In this document: positions 24,019-36,800 of the stretch, piece by piece
Layout: each line of letters starts with the position of its first letter
Numbering within the stretch: position 1 is the first letter of the stretch
Assembly: GCA_019188255.1 (NCBI GenBank)
Contig: JAETXT010000005.1
Coordinates: 3,906,001 to 3,970,000 of the forward strand
DNA from: Verticillium longisporum
Lineage: Eukaryota; Ascomycota; Sordariomycetes; Glomerellales; Plectosphaerellaceae
Reading direction: 5' to 3'
DNA length: 64,000 nt
Notes under the pieces: generated by a model
Told to the model about the DNA's origin: nothing
What the model saw: the letters and a program-made list of their open reading frames with translations, nothing else
The model's database searches: none
Made by a program: the position numbers and the translations under genes

Positions 24019-27000
24019 TTATCGAGCACTGGCCTGCCGTTTCGCACGCTTGCCCATGAGCTCGCTCTTCTCGTCCGAGCTGAAGCCGCTCAATTTCTTG
24101 CGTGGCGTCGTGCTTCGGCCGCCAGAAGACATGACCGAAGACATGAGTGAGTTGCGTGGGTTGCGGGGCGAGCGGGGCGACTCGCTGCGAAGGTGATCGG
24201 GGGAGAACATGACAGAGCGGTTGTTCTTCTGCGGCGTCGTCAAGGGAGACCCCTCGCGGCTGTTCGCAGATGCGAAACGGAACTTGCGCATCTGGTTCTC
24301 CAGCACGTCGATATCGCCAGATCGCTTCTCAACCATGCTCGTCATCTTGTTAATCGTACGCAGGACGGCCTCAACAGTAGGCACCTTTTGGCCACCCTTT
24401 CCAGAGGCGCTGTTCAAGGAAGCAAGCTTCGTCTTAAGCAGTGTCAAAGCTTCCTCGGCTTCTGCGAGGTGCTTCGAGAAGGTGGCGTATTGGCGACGTA
24501 GCTCGCTTTGCTGTGATGCCTGCTCCGCGCTCAGAGGCATGGATCGACTGACCTCAGCTTGGTCAGGGTCGACCTTGATCATGATGAGTTTTTTCAGATC
24601 TCCCTGCTTCGTACGCAGGCGTGACATCTCCTTCGACAAATCTTGGCATGCTTCCAGCTTCTCCTCTACGTCCCGTACTCTGCTGTCCTCAAGGTCCTGG
24701 GTCAGGTCCCGTTCGATAACCTCACCGAGCTCATCAAGCTCGCAAAGAACCCAGTCGTCTGCATTTTCAAGATCTTCTTTATCTCGTCCACCCTCTTTGT
24801 AGTTCTGTCTGTGGCCCTGAATGAAGGCTGAGAGCGATCGCGCATTCAGACCGAGTGTGTCTATCATGGAGTTGATATCACGATATACCGCCTCCACTTG
24901 AGAAGGAATCGTCTCTTGGGCCGACGGCACGGCATTTGTATGGGCAATGAAGTCGTCTATAACAAGAGTTGGTTCGATCTCCGAGGAGAGGATTGCCTGA
25001 ATCTCGTCATCTTCCTCGTCTTCCAAAACCTTCGTTTCTTCGGCCTCGCGACGAGAGCGAGCTAGCCTCTGCTGTTTGAGTTGAGGGTCTTCCTCGGGTC
25101 TGCTAGCAACAGTAGACATGCCCATGGACCCACCTCTTTGTGAAGCACCCAGAAGCTGGGAGGCCATGCCAGGAGCACTGACTGAACGGGATGCATTCAG
25201 CTGCGACATCCTGTGAGGGATGGCTGTTCTCACTGGACTGGGAGACCGAGGGCTTGTAGCGCTTGGTTGAGGAAATACAGGGCCAGTGCGCCTCATCTCC
25301 CCAAAAAGGCCGCGGGGCCTCTCGGACTGTGCCTGGGATGTAGAGAACGTATTTCCCGCAATGCCACCAAAGGAACTTTGCGGCGTATACCCAGGGGTTG
25401 CTGTGAGGCCAGTAGATGAAGGGCTAATGTCTTTGCCTACAATGATACCACTGCCCTCGGACTCGACATCATCTTCAAGATCGCTGTCACTTCCGTCCTC
25501 TGGCACCGCAGGAATCGTCGACGGACCTCGGGACGCAGCTTTGGAGATAAAGTCTGGAGGTAGGGGCGCATCCTCCTCGACGGAGCTTACGGGGGAACTA
25601 TCTGACGAGCCCTCCGACGAACCATTCTGGTCTGAACTTGCTGGGGGCGGCCGTGGCGTAGCCATAGAGTCTGCAGGAAGCGGCGACGTCTCAGGGGCAC
25701 GGTTCTGCGCTGACTTGGGCGTGGAGGTGAAGTCGGGGGAAGTGGTGCACTGTCTCCCTTAAAAACAGACTTACTGCTACCGTCCGTATTGGTACCAGAT
25801 GAAGAATCTCCGATGGGGTAGGCATTCCTGCTGGTTGACTCTGGGGGCAGCGGTGCATCTTCCTCGACTTTGATCTGTGGGGGCTTGCTCCCAAAGATGG
25901 AAGACGACGGCTGGGGTGTCTTGAACAAGCTGCCACTGCTGCTGGTTGTGGTCGAAGAGAAGCCGGCAAAGATGCTGCTCTTAGGAGCCGTTGCAGGGGT
26001 CTCGGAGGGAACGAATCGATTGGGCGCAGGGGTTGTAGTAGGCGTAGTCGATTGAAGCTCAGGGGGGCTGAATGGAGACTTGGGTGGTTCGGCAACGTCA
26101 TCATTTTCACGGCCTGCGGGAGACTTTTGCGAAGCAGACTGTGAGTTGGCGGTACTGAATGGATTGTTCTGTTGCCCAGACTTGACGCCGTTGCCAACAC
26201 TGAACGGCGATTTGCTTGCTTCAGAAGCTGTGCTGCCGCCAAGGCTAAATGGTGATTGTTTCTGCTCACCGCCGAGGCTGAACGGCGACTTCTTTTGCTC
26301 ACCGCCAAGGCTAAATGGCGACTTGGATGTTTCGCCCTGAGAGGTGCTGCCGAGGCTAAACTGTGACTTCTGCTGTGTACCGCCAGTGCTGAAAATTGAC
26401 TTGCTTTGGCTGGGCTGGGTGCTTCCTAGGCTGAATATCGACTTGGCTGGCTCTGTTTGGTTATTGCTCATGCTGAATAGCGACTTGGTCGGCTGCTGAG
26501 GCTCAGCATTCGCTGTACCGAATGGTGATTTGACTGGTTGCTGAGTCTCGGTGCCGGCCGTGCTAAAGGGTGACCTTATAGTCTGGGAGGTCTGGGGTGT
26601 CGCCTGGGATGTCGACTGCGCACTTGACGAAGTTTGTTTGGCGGCGTCACCAAGCGCGGCACCGAAACCATTGCCAAACAAAGAGGAGCCACTCGAGGGT
26701 TGCTTCTCGTCATTATCTTTCTGCGACGGATCGGGCTTGAAAGAGCTTTGTAGCTTGAAAGAGCTTTGTAGCTTGAAAGGCTCCGACTTCTGGAAAAGAC
26801 TTGTACTGGTTGTGTTGGGAGCGGGGAAGGCAGTATCAGCTTTTGTTGATGAGGCAAAGGGGGATCCAGATGCAGGCTTGTTGCTCGCGAAGATGCTTCC
26901 ACCATTGTTGGTACTGGCCCCGGCCGAGGCGAACCCACTCGATCCGGCAAAACTGGCGAAACCTCCAGAAGCTGGGGCAGCAGGCGCGTTTGTATTTGTG

Positions 27001-28907
27001 TTGCTGCCAAAGGTGCCCTTGTTCGCAAACCCAGACTGTCCGAAAGCAGGAGAGCCCGAAGCTGCAGCACCTCCAGCGCTGGCGGACGTGCCCCAGGGCG
27101 AGCTCTTCGCACCAAGTTGAGCCGACTGGCCGAAACCGATGGCACTTGTCTGGCCAAATGCAGGCGTGGAAGAAGAAGGACCGCTTCCAAAGGAGCTACT
27201 GCCGAATGCTGGTGTAGATTGAGCTGGGGCAGCGGGTGCTGAGTTCTGCGATGTACCCCATGGAGATGGCTTTGATCCAAGCGCAGACGCACCTCCAAAG
27301 GCGGGGGCGGGAGACCCAAAGGCAGGCGTGCTGCTGGAGCCGAAAGCAGAAGGAGTAGTAGATGTGGTCCCGAACGCAGGCGGCACCACAGTCCCCGCAG
27401 GTGCGGATACAGGCGCCGAACTTGCTATGGTTACAGGAGTTTCACCTGTGCCAATGCCGGGGTACGAAGTTCCTTGTCTGATAGAATCTTCATACACAAC
27501 CCACCACGAGCAAAGAACACCCTCGTTGTTGAGAACCCAGTACCCGGGCAGCGGGCCAGGCGAGTCCTCAATTTCCTCATCGGCCGGCAGAGGTTTGTAT
27601 ACCTTTTCTTTACTGGACAGGTCCAGACTGACACCGATGGGCACTGTGTTGTCAAAAGATTCGCTCATAGGCAATTGAGCTCGTTTCGAGTCGTCAAGAA
27701 GCTCAGTAGTGGTGAAAACGTTTGTGATTGCCTCGGCTGGCTTGTCCGGAGTCAAGGCCTTTTTTGACCTGCTGAGAAGACCAATATCGGGCGACGCTGT
27801 GGAAGAGACGATAAGGAGGTCCTGCAGGTCTGGCGGAAAGTCCTTCAACCTGAGGATAGAGTGATGTGGCGCCTTGTCGGCACCGAATGGATCGACAAGA
27901 TCGATGAGCTTCTGGAAGGTGAAAGTTGAAGGGGGCTGCCTGTTGATGATGTGGTATGTTGACGACGGAGGTGTTTCAGTCGCGTTTGTGTGAATAACGA
28001 GCAGAACGTGGTTCTCAAGCCAGGTGAGCGACGCGACTACCGAAAGGTTAGCGCGACGAGTAACCCTTCAAGTGTTCAACAATAACATACCATGAGCGTT
28101 GGAGACACTGGGCGGTTTGGGAATCTCGGCCTTGGCCTCTCCTTCTGGAGTCATCTGATGGATTGTCCCATCTGCCAAGCCGGCAACTAGTTGTTTGCCC
28201 TTCGTACTCCAGCTGATGCAGCTGACTTGTGTCTTCAGCGCGTTGCTGATCTGACGCTCCTTCAGATTTGCCATGTGCAAGCCGCCGTTCGTGGTGACGA
28301 TGGCGCAAAGCTCCGCCTTCTCAGGTGTAGGGTTCGGGACGAGAGCGCGCAGTGTCTCGCCATTCGTCGAAAGCTCAAACGCCGTTTGCGTACTGCCTTG
28401 GAGAAGAGATTGAACTTCATAAACGGCCAAGCCACCGCCGCTCTCAGCAGAGAGAATCAGATATGTTTCGTCCGCGGTAAATGCTAGTTGGGAAACACGC
28501 ATAGACAAGGGAAGTTTGAGCTGGGGCTCGAACAACCGGACGTCTGAATCGCTTTGTTTCTCTCCATCGAAAGCTTTACGCACTGAATCGGTTGTTGCGA
28601 TTATGATACTGTCCGGACTGGCAGCTGCGACAAGGCCTTTATGCGCCGCGATGGCAAGAAGGGATGCTGTATCGGTAGGAGGGGTGGACCAGGGGGATGT
28701 CAGTTGCAGCTTCGCATCGCCTGCAATGGACTTGAATCCTAGAACCTAAAGAAGCTGTTAATTTCCCTACCATAGCAGTGATAGAAGCAGCGTGCCGACT
28801 AACCTCCGTCTGGATGAGCTCCAGTTCGGGCCCTTGGGTAACACCACCGGGGAAGCAGCGCTACCCATGGAAGCGTTGCCCGGGTTCCCGAAGCTGCTAA
28901 AAGCCAT
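24019..28907 (-). CDS. NUP159: Nucleoporin NUP159/NUP214-like (two frame breaks)
   Basis: A cytoplasmic-face nucleoporin that anchors the DEAD-box helicase Dbp5 and helps mRNA export. Exon 1 is 28804-28907 (ATG at 28907, MAFSSFGNPG), exon 2 is 28091-28745 and exon 3 is 24019-28036; introns of 58 and 54 nt have GTTAGT/TAG and GTATGT/TAG borders. Residues 1 to about 430 form the beta-propeller, about 450-905 the FG region (many AFG, SPFG, SPFSLGG and SIFS repeats), about 980-1080 an acidic linker with three APLPP motifs, and about 1250-1470 the helical coiled coil that binds the Nup82 complex. Two single-base losses interrupt it. At G4 28849-28852, adding one base yields AASPGGVTQGPELELIQTE. 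At G5 25735-25739, adding one base restores the third APLPPDF motif and joins both halves. Corrected length is about 1592 residues. It is divergent with PUP1. Confidence 0.88.
26080..26790 (-). repeat. FG-repeat coding array in NUP159 with tandem duplications
   Basis: The DNA here is built of short imperfect repeats that encode SPFSLGG, SIFSLGS and SPFGTAN units. Near 26200-26340 units of about 36 nt are nearly identical. At 26748-26780 a 21-nt unit, encoding SSFKLQS, is present in two perfect copies. Confidence 0.75.
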
Positions 28908-29594
28908 GATCGTTGCTAGGTAGCCGGCGGATTGAGGCCTGGCGAGACCCTTAGCATTCGGGGAGAGGTTAATGGATATCGTTTTGGCAAGCGTGTTGAT
29001 GTAATGAGGTGGTGTTTTTTGTTCAGACCGTTGGCCTGTGCACCTTCAACGTGAGAAGGCAACAGCGCGCTCCTGGTTGGTCAGAGGAAGCGCCTGTGTC
29101 AAGGAGTGTTAGAAGGACATGAAAAAACGGGGAAAACTGCGCAAGGAATAATGGATTGTGTCAGACAGATTGGAGGTCGAGAGGTCATATGAATAGCAAG
29201 AAAGACTCATGTTTCTTACTAAGGTTCCCTTCGAAATGCTTAGAGTCGCACTTGCCTAAGGTGAGATTTCGAGCTCTGTATGTTATCACGTGTGGAAGCT
29301 TGGGCCATTCGCGCTGTTGGCCCCACTACCACCAATCAATGCTCTCGAACCGATTAGATGTGTCAGGGGGCCTTGCATGAGTGAGCTGGAGCTCCAGGCG
29401 ACCGCGCCTGAAGGCAGGAAGGCAGCTTTTGAGCCTCGTCATCCAACGCTGCCTCTCCCCGACGACCGCCCTCAACGCATTTACGCCATCCACGAAATAC
29501 TCAATCCATCCACGAGACGAAACGACGCGCAGGTTCCTCTCGACCTTCCAGCAAATAAAAGACAGACCGAGCGGAAGACACCGCAATTGCCATC
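28908..29594. promoter_or_regulatory. Divergent promoter region of NUP159 and PUP1
   Basis: These 687 bp separate the two start codons. A CACGTG element lies at 29287-29292. No other motif or gene is clear. Confidence 0.5.
29287..29292. promoter_or_regulatory. CACGTG E-box upstream of PUP1
   Basis: It reads ATCACGTG on +, a full match to RTCACGTG, about 300 bp before the PUP1 ATG and 380 bp before the NUP159 ATG. Binding by a Cbf1-like factor is inferred. Confidence 0.4.
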
Positions 29595-30529
29595 ATGCCT
29601 GGCTTCGACTTCACAAACTACAACCGCAATGCGGCCCTCCACGCCCGTGGCGTGCCCCTGCCCAAGGCGACGAGCACAGGAACGACCATCGTGGGATGCA
29701 TATTTGACGGAGGTGTTGTCGTGAGTCCCCCCCGAAACCCCCTCTCTCGTCATCACCTGAATCAGCCGTCTTCGACTCTCCTTCTTCTCGTTTGACTCCA
29801 AGACGTCGTTCAGTACAGTCGCTGATCCCCCTCCGCCAGATCGCCGCCGATACAAGAGCAACTTCAGGCCCCATCGTCGCCGACAAGAACTGCGAAAAGC
29901 TTCACTACATTGCTCCTCAGATTTGGTGCGCCGGCGCTGGCACCGCCGCTGACACTGAGTTCACCACGGCCATCATTTCGTCGAACCTCGAACTCCACGC
30001 CCTCTCCACAGGCCGCAAGCCCCGCGTCGTCACCTGCATGACCATGCTCAAGCAGCACCTCTTCCAGTACCAGGGCCACATTGGCGCCTACCTCGTCGTC
30101 GCCGGCTGCGACCCAACAGGCACCCACCTCTTCACCGTCCACGCTCACGGCTCCACCGACAAGCTCCCCTACGTCACCATGGGCTCCGGCTCCCTTGCCG
30201 CCATGTCCGTCTTCGAGACGCAGTGGAAGGCCAACCTCACCCGCGACGAGGCCGTCAAGCTCGCCAGTGACGCCATCCAGGCCGGTATCTTCAACGATCT
30301 CGGCTCCGGCAGCAACGTTGACGTGGCCATCATCACCCAGGACAAGACGGAGCTGAAGCGCGGCTACGTCAAGCCCAACGAGCGGAGTGCCAAGCTTAAG
30401 AGCTACGCTTTCCCCAAGGGCACGACGGCTGTGCTCAACGAGAAGATTATCAAGAAAAACGAGATCGGCCGCTACGTCAGCGTCACCGAGGTGACATCTA
30501 CCGGCGAGGCTATGGAGGTCGATTCTTAG
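29595..30529 (+). CDS. PUP1: 20S proteasome subunit beta-2 (PUP1, trypsin-like)
   Basis: The trypsin-like catalytic subunit of the 20S core. Exon 1 is 29595-29720 and exon 2 is 29840-30529; the 119-nt intron starts GTGAGT and ends CCAG in phase 0. The 271-residue product begins with a 29-residue propeptide ending STG, so Thr30 becomes the catalytic N-terminal Thr1 ([13 protein letters not shown]). The matching Asp17 and Lys33 are Asp46 (AADTRATSG) and Lys62. The C-terminal tail after [10 protein letters not shown] is the extended arm by which beta-2 clasps its neighbour beta-3. Third codon positions are strongly C-biased, as expected of a highly expressed gene, and stand out against its neighbours. 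Length and motifs match the family throughout; nothing is broken. Confidence 0.95.
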
Positions 30530-31556
30530 GGGGAATGATGCAATGCGGATGGAAGATCACACTTGTACTGTACCAACATGAGAATTGCAGCAATAGAGGC
30601 GTGATTTGAGGTGCATGGTTACTATGTGACAAACTACTCGAGATATGACCGTTTGGGGGGCAAGACCCACTCTGAGTGCATGCGGTCGTTCTATTTTCGA
30701 AACGTAGTGTTGCTATCGTCTGCTAAAGCAAGACGAAGCCTACCCGCTCTCTGGAAGCATCGGAACCGCTAAAAGTATATTCCTGTCTAGGTTGTTTCCA
30801 AGGCCTGCACTGTGCAAGCAGGTGACCAGGCGGTCGATTAGTGCATCGAATAGAAAAAACAACCTCGAAGTGCCCCCCTAGTTCTATATATATAGGTAGG
30901 AAGCATTACTACACCAGCAAGATTTGTGGAAGTAACCACATCTGCCAAGGGCCGGGGTGTCAATTAAAACCTCACGCCAAAGCAGCATGGGTAGGCTGTC
31001 GTTTGCATATTCACATGCGAGGGGACAACGAAGGAATCTTATGCGAATCATTGGCATATATGGGATTACTATTTACCTTCGGCGTTTGCCTGGCTTTTGC
31101 CTGTTTCATAATAATCTTTTATCCTTTGTGCAGAACTCGGAGGTGTATGAGAACTAGCCTCCCCAAAATGTAGTTAAAATGGTGCATCTACAAAGAAAAA
31201 AAAAACGGGGTATGTTTGATGACGAAGTAGCAAGAGGAACGTAGAAAATGAAACGCTGAACAGATAGAGGCCAGAAGCCCTCGCCAGAGTTGCTCATGGT
31301 CCGCAACAGCGACGGGATCCGTGATTTTGCTCGTTTAGTGTATGTCCTTGATAAAGGCAATAATGACGGCGGATCAAAGCTCCCAACCGCCAGACATATA
31401 ACTCCAAATGTCAACAGCCTGCCGCAGGTGACTGACGCCCGAAAACTCCTTAGATGCTGGGTATGATGGTAATGGTGATGTCGATGTTGATTCCTCGTGA
31501 TCCGTTAAATGGCGGGCTGTTTGGTTGCACTAAGATTTGCGCGGTGACGGCGGAGC
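30530..31556. other. Intergenic region between convergent PUP1 and the SEL1-repeat gene
   Basis: Both genes end into this stretch of about 1 kb, so it should hold the two 3' UTRs. There is a short TA run near 30887-30893 and an A-rich tract near 31194-31207. No gene is visible. Confidence 0.6.
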
Positions 31557-33878
31557 TCATGAGCCACCCGTCTTGATGCCGAAAATATTGCGCGTTCTTG
31601 ACTTGCTGCGAACTTTTTTCAGTTCTTTGCTGTCGTCGTTATATTTCGACTTGTGAATCCTGTGAAATGTCAGATCAATGCGATGTATCCCTTGCAGCTT
31701 TACTCAAGTCACATACCAGCTGTTTCCCACCATGCTCATCCCTTTGGACTCAGCCTCCCTGTAAAACTTGGCGGCTTTCTTTAAATCCTTTTTGCACCCA
31801 ACGCCTTGCGCATAGCAGTAGCCAGCCTCCGCCAATGCGTCAAGATCACCCCAGGCTATAAACCCATCAGTATGTCGACTTCGAACCACAAAGGCGAGTT
31901 ACTCACATCCAGCGATTTCGAAGCATCTGAGCGCTAGAACTTTATCTTGCTCGATGCCCCAGCCGTTCATATGACTGACGCCAAGTTCGTATACGGCGAG
32001 AGCGAATTGGGCTTTCCGCGTCTTTCTGTCCAGGACATCGACATGCTTGCCTTGCTTGACTTGGCCTTCATCGTCTGCGATTTCGTTGCTAACGAGTTCA
32101 GAGGCCTTTCTCAACCATTCCACCCCCTCCCGTTGGTTTGGGCGCATGCCCCATCCGTGCCTGCACGCGAGGGCATACAGAAGCATGCCCGTAGGATGAT
32201 TCTGTTTAGCGGCGTGTCGGAGGTGGTAGGTGGACTCATTGACAGATCCATTTTCATGACACTCGATACCTTTGGCGAGATGTTCTTCAGCCGTCATATC
32301 CGCGGCTGAGGGAGCAATCGAATGCAAAGACTTCGCCGGCTTGACGGTACTAGCCGAGTCAGAAGTGGCGATTGAGATGGCCGTCTTTGATCTGGCATTG
32401 TCGTGCAGAGGCGAGGTCAAGGGGCGGCCCCTAGACTCGTCCTCAGAGGCGCGGCTGCTCTCAGTTGATGGTCGACTTGGGTTCGGCGACGGCTGTAGGC
32501 CAAGTGCATTGCGCTCCATGCTTCTCTTGCCTTGCTCAAAAGACTGTTTCGCCAGGCTCATATGATCCGGCACCATCCTGTCTGACGAGCTCGATGGCCG
32601 AGTGGGCGGTGATGGAGGCGCGCCTCTCAGAGTTGACTGTCCATTGTCGGAACGCGTAGTCGACTGCTCCCACCGTAAGGATGCCGGAGGCTGACTTTCG
32701 AGTGGCAGCGACCTCTGAACACTCTTGCCCCTCGGAAGGGTGTATTTGGAATAAATGTATGACGTTGCTGCGGATTTACCGTCATCAGTCAGGGTATCCG
32801 GGAAGCCTTCGCTATTCATGCTGATTGGCGTATTCGCCGTGTCATCTGCCAAGACGAAAGATGCCTGAGTGTCTGACGAGGCCTGACGCGATGGTGTCTC
32901 AGGACCAGGAGTTCCTGCTCGACTCAGTGGCCTCGAAAAGTTGAAAGACGGCCGTGGTAGCGCAACAGAAATGTCAGAGCTGATAGACGGTGATCTTTGG
33001 TAGTGTGAAGAGGTGACAGCTGGAGACACGGCGGCCATACTAGACATGGCACTGCCGCTGGACAGCTTGCGATGTGGCAGCGAATGAAAGGAGGAGCTCA
33101 TGACACCATCTTCATCAGTGGGTACTAGAGGAGAAGACATGGTGCTGGATGCTGAAGGCCGCTTGACAAACATGGATCGCGGTGGTGCTAGACCTGGTCC
33201 GTCGAAGGAGTGCTTCTTCGGCGTCTTTTCAGGCGAAGCGACCAGAGAATTGGATGAGGATGGCATCGGGAGGGATGCGGCCGTGTCCTTGCGTGGCGAT
33301 GGCACTACAGAGCTTGACGGTTCATCCAGTTGCGCGGACTCCATCGGCGTCGGCGACTCCTCCCTCCTGGCCCCAAAGTTTGTCGAGTCTTCTCGAATGT
33401 GATTCAGCGTTCGTCCACGGGTTTGGTCGAGCATAGGCTGTGGCGGCAGCGGTATGCCATCGTCAGGAGTCGGGGGAATGCGGCTCATGCGAGGGTGCAT
33501 CGACATCGGTCGCTGTAGGTTCTCTTCCACTTCTGGCATCAGGCCAAGCCCTCTGTCCAGCGGTTCAGGCGACTGGCTGGCTTCTGACATGCCATCCTGG
33601 TACATGGAGCGGAAGTAGTCCTAGCGTCCTTTCATTACGAGTGGACTCTCGGTGGTGAGGGGAGGCAAGCGGCTCATCCGTCGACCAGCGTTGTCGCTCT
33701 CTTTCAATTGACGCGCGAGCAGGCGACTCTGCAGGGCGAAGGCATCGAGGGGCGAGAGCTCGGGAGGGATCTCGCCAGCGACGTGAAGGCGAGGCGACCG
33801 AAGGGGTCTTGAAGCGCTAGTCATGTTGGAGGAGCTCGACTTGGAGCGCAAGTCGAGCAGAGTTGGCCGTGGGGCCAT
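31557..33878 (-). CDS. SEL1-repeat protein, Nif1/Dsf2-like, with an in-frame TAG
   Basis: A large, mostly disordered Ser/Pro-rich protein with C-terminal SEL1/TPR-like repeats (AEEHLAKGIECHENGSVNES, GMLLYALACRHGWGMRPNQ, LAVYELGVSHMNGWGIEQDK, LAEAGYCYAQGVGCKKDLKK). Relatives are the S. pombe mitotic inhibitor Nif1 and yeast Dsf2; the exact role is not settled. Exons are 31907-33878, 31717-31855 and 31557-31659, with introns of 51 nt (GTGAGT/TAG) and 57 nt (GTATGT/CAG). The spliced end reads GSWGDLDALAEAG...NSWIHKSKYND and finishes at TGA 31557-31559. Reading starts at ATG 33878 (MAPRPTLLDL); an upstream exon is possible. A TAG at 33621-33623 splits SPLVMKGR from DYFRSMYQDGMSE, yet the frame is the same on both sides and the flanks look conserved. 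Codon CAG becoming TAG by one C-to-T change would explain it. No usable splice pair removes it. Confidence 0.72.
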
Positions 33879-36800
33879 TTTGGGAGTCGTAACGAAATAG
33901 TTCTTCGGGGGTAATGTCGTCAAATCGTAGAGCAGAAACAGAGTGCTGTAACACAGCGACGCGCGAGAAGGAGGTTGGAATTCGAGTAGCGTTCGACGTG
34001 TGTCTCGGTGGTTGGATTGGGTATGTCGTCAAACTCAAGTTCGGCAGGGAGGGGTGGTAGAGGCTTGAGCCATGTGAGGTAAGGCGATTCGGAAAACTGT
34101 TTGGTGACGGCCAAATGCTGCGGTTGTGGCTGATTGGAATGCTGAGGCGGCGCGCATGAACAGCAAGTTGCAGTCAACCCTGCAAGTGCGGCGACAGGCA
34201 ATACGGGAAGAATGCGTCAAGGCGCGGCAGCCAAAAGGTACGATGTTGGGCTGAGTAGTGTACCGCGTAATGGCGAAGACGCGGAACCGGCGATGGGCGT
34301 GTGTTGTGAATTTGCCGTGTTTGTTTAATGGATGCGTATGTTTTCGTGTCGCTGAGGAGATGATGAAAGAGGAGAAGGAGAATAGGGAGGGCTCGTGTCG
34401 TCAACGGTGCTTGTCTGAGATGAAGCGCCAGGATCTTTCTCTCAGTTGTTGCAGATGGAAATGAGCGTGGGGAGGGGGTGGTAGGGAAACGGACGAAGCT
34501 GGCTTGCGTCAAGCTAGAACAACGGGTTTCCAGACGTCCAGGAACGTTTCCGGGTGCTCACTATCTCTTTCTCTCTCTCCCTTCGTTTTGCCAGTGTAAC
34601 ACAATTAGCAGAAGGAGAGGGGAACGACGAAGGAATACGAGGAGGGGAGACGTTTGAACAGCGGTAGACGGGGTGACGAGATGTAGCAGAACTCCTCTCC
34701 TCCTGAACCAGTTCCTGCACCTGCTCCGTTCGGCTGGCTGCCAGTGACTGCTGTGGAAGGGGCCGGTGGAGCGGGACTGGTTGCTGGAGAATAAGGGGAC
34801 TGGTAGCGACTTCTCACTGGCCTTGCAGAGGCTGTTGGTGCCACCATGGACGAGTTGGGCCCCCGGGCGGGGAGCCTTTGGCCGGACCCAGTTAGAGGTG
34901 CATGTGCCTGTCGACAGAGCTAGGCTGGATGAGGAGTAGCAATCCAGGGGCCAGAGCATCGGCGATGGGCCGTTATTGGCGAACACGGCACGCCACGCCT
35001 GTTGTCCTGAGCCACTGAGATCCTGGGGTGCAGCCTAGAGACCGCCCGACCTGGAGCGCTAGCATTTCTTCTTCCTGTCCCTGAAGTGTGCCCCTTTTTT
35101 TCGTTTCGCCAGCCAGCCAGACTTGTCTCCAACGTTGAATCGTCATTGGATTCGAGCGCTTTGATTCATCTTAAGATTCGGTTTTACTCATTGTTATTCC
35201 TTGGAAGCTCTTCAACTATGTGCCCAATTGAAGCGGGATATTTTGTTTCCTACAGTTGGACGAAGTGTCTGTCTGCCTAGACCACGTCATTCGTATCGCC
35301 CACTCTCGATGCGTTGGATGGCGCAGCTGAGGCTTGTGGCAAAGCCATTCATCATCACCTGGGTTCTTCGCCCTCGTCATCCCAACTTAGCAACTTGACA
35401 CGACATGCCTAACACGGCACGGCACAGTGGCCAGGCACACACCTAGCTTCTCTATTTCGGCCATCGGAACCTGTATACGGCGGCGACCCTGAGGCGTGTC
35501 GTGTAGTTCCATCTAGGTGGTCTCCTCAACAGGCAAAACGCACGATACGACTCGAGGGTCTCGCCTGGGCCAGATCGTCCAGTCTCTCCCCACCAAATGA
35601 CCGGCTAACTTTAGCAACAGTATCCCGTCAAGCCCGTCCATCGCTAGTCGGGTAGGCCAAGAAAATCTAGCCCCGAGTCGTGCCTTTCTTCAGCGTTTCG
35701 GCAAGGCTAATACTTGTGACCACGTACCTGTCTTTGGGTGGCAATTTGGGGTCAACCAAGCATTGAGAAAGACCACAGACCTCATCGAGCATCTCGGCAT
35801 GGTCTATACCCTTCCCATCCTCACCAGCATCGTCACATCACCATGATGGTCAAACAAGGGACCCTGCTCATCCGTTCTGGGTCAGGCCGACTGCCTGCCT
35901 TCCGTTTCGAACCCCTCTTTGGCCCCCCTCTGGCGCAGCTAACACCACAGACCCATGTCGTGCTTCCTCACCTGCATGTGTCTCCCATTCTCTCCCCGGT
36001 CGCAAATCTCCCGTCGCCCCTGCATTGGGACTCGGCCCGGTGGTCTCATTGGCCCGGGCTTGGGCGCGCAATATCGTGACTGTGTTTTCTCTGCTTGTCA
36101 CACGCGCCCTCGTGGTCCTCTTGTTTGCTTGCAGCTTGCTCCATGTGGATGGCGGCCAAGGCATTGTCACGCCTGGTTGAGTCGTGGTTGCTTTTACTAT
36201 TGATTTGTGGCTGGCCTCGATGCGGCGCTGGCAGTAGCCCTCGTGACCGCAGTGGAGATTGCGCTGCACCATGTGGTGTTTTCACAACGTTCTCGACTGC
36301 TCTCAGTAGGTACATGGGGTTGGGCGCCCGGCAAGGCGTGGGCGACAGATTCGCCAAGCCGGGGAAAGGGTCTCAGGACAGCGTCAGTCGTTCTGGGGAC
36401 TCTTGCGAAGGGATGCGGGTCTCATCATAGCGACGTCACTAGTACTGCCGCCCTGCATCCTGCGTTTGTGCTTTTGTTGTTCGTCCCCCCCCAGTGTTCT
36501 GAAGATGCAGCACCCTTTTCCTCCCCCAAATCCCCCAGCCGCCCCAAAGCTTGTAATGAGCTACGTACGTACGTACGGAGTTTAATGCACAGTCCAGGCT
36601 CTGTCCGTGGGTCAGCCCACTCCACTGTGTGTTGTGCAGGAGCGGGAGGAACCTCGATCCACGATTTTCGATGTCGATGTTCCCACGCAAGGAAACCTAC
36701 GATGCACTGCTATATCACGCTTAATGACGCCTGAGTCTGTCTGCACCTGCCATCCTGCTAGTCCATCAGAAATCTACGGCCCCTGGACCGTGAAGATGAG

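Noticed and set aside
36563..36580. GTAC alternation as a regulatory palindrome
   Set aside because: It is a simple tetranucleotide repeat in gene-free DNA with no linked gene.
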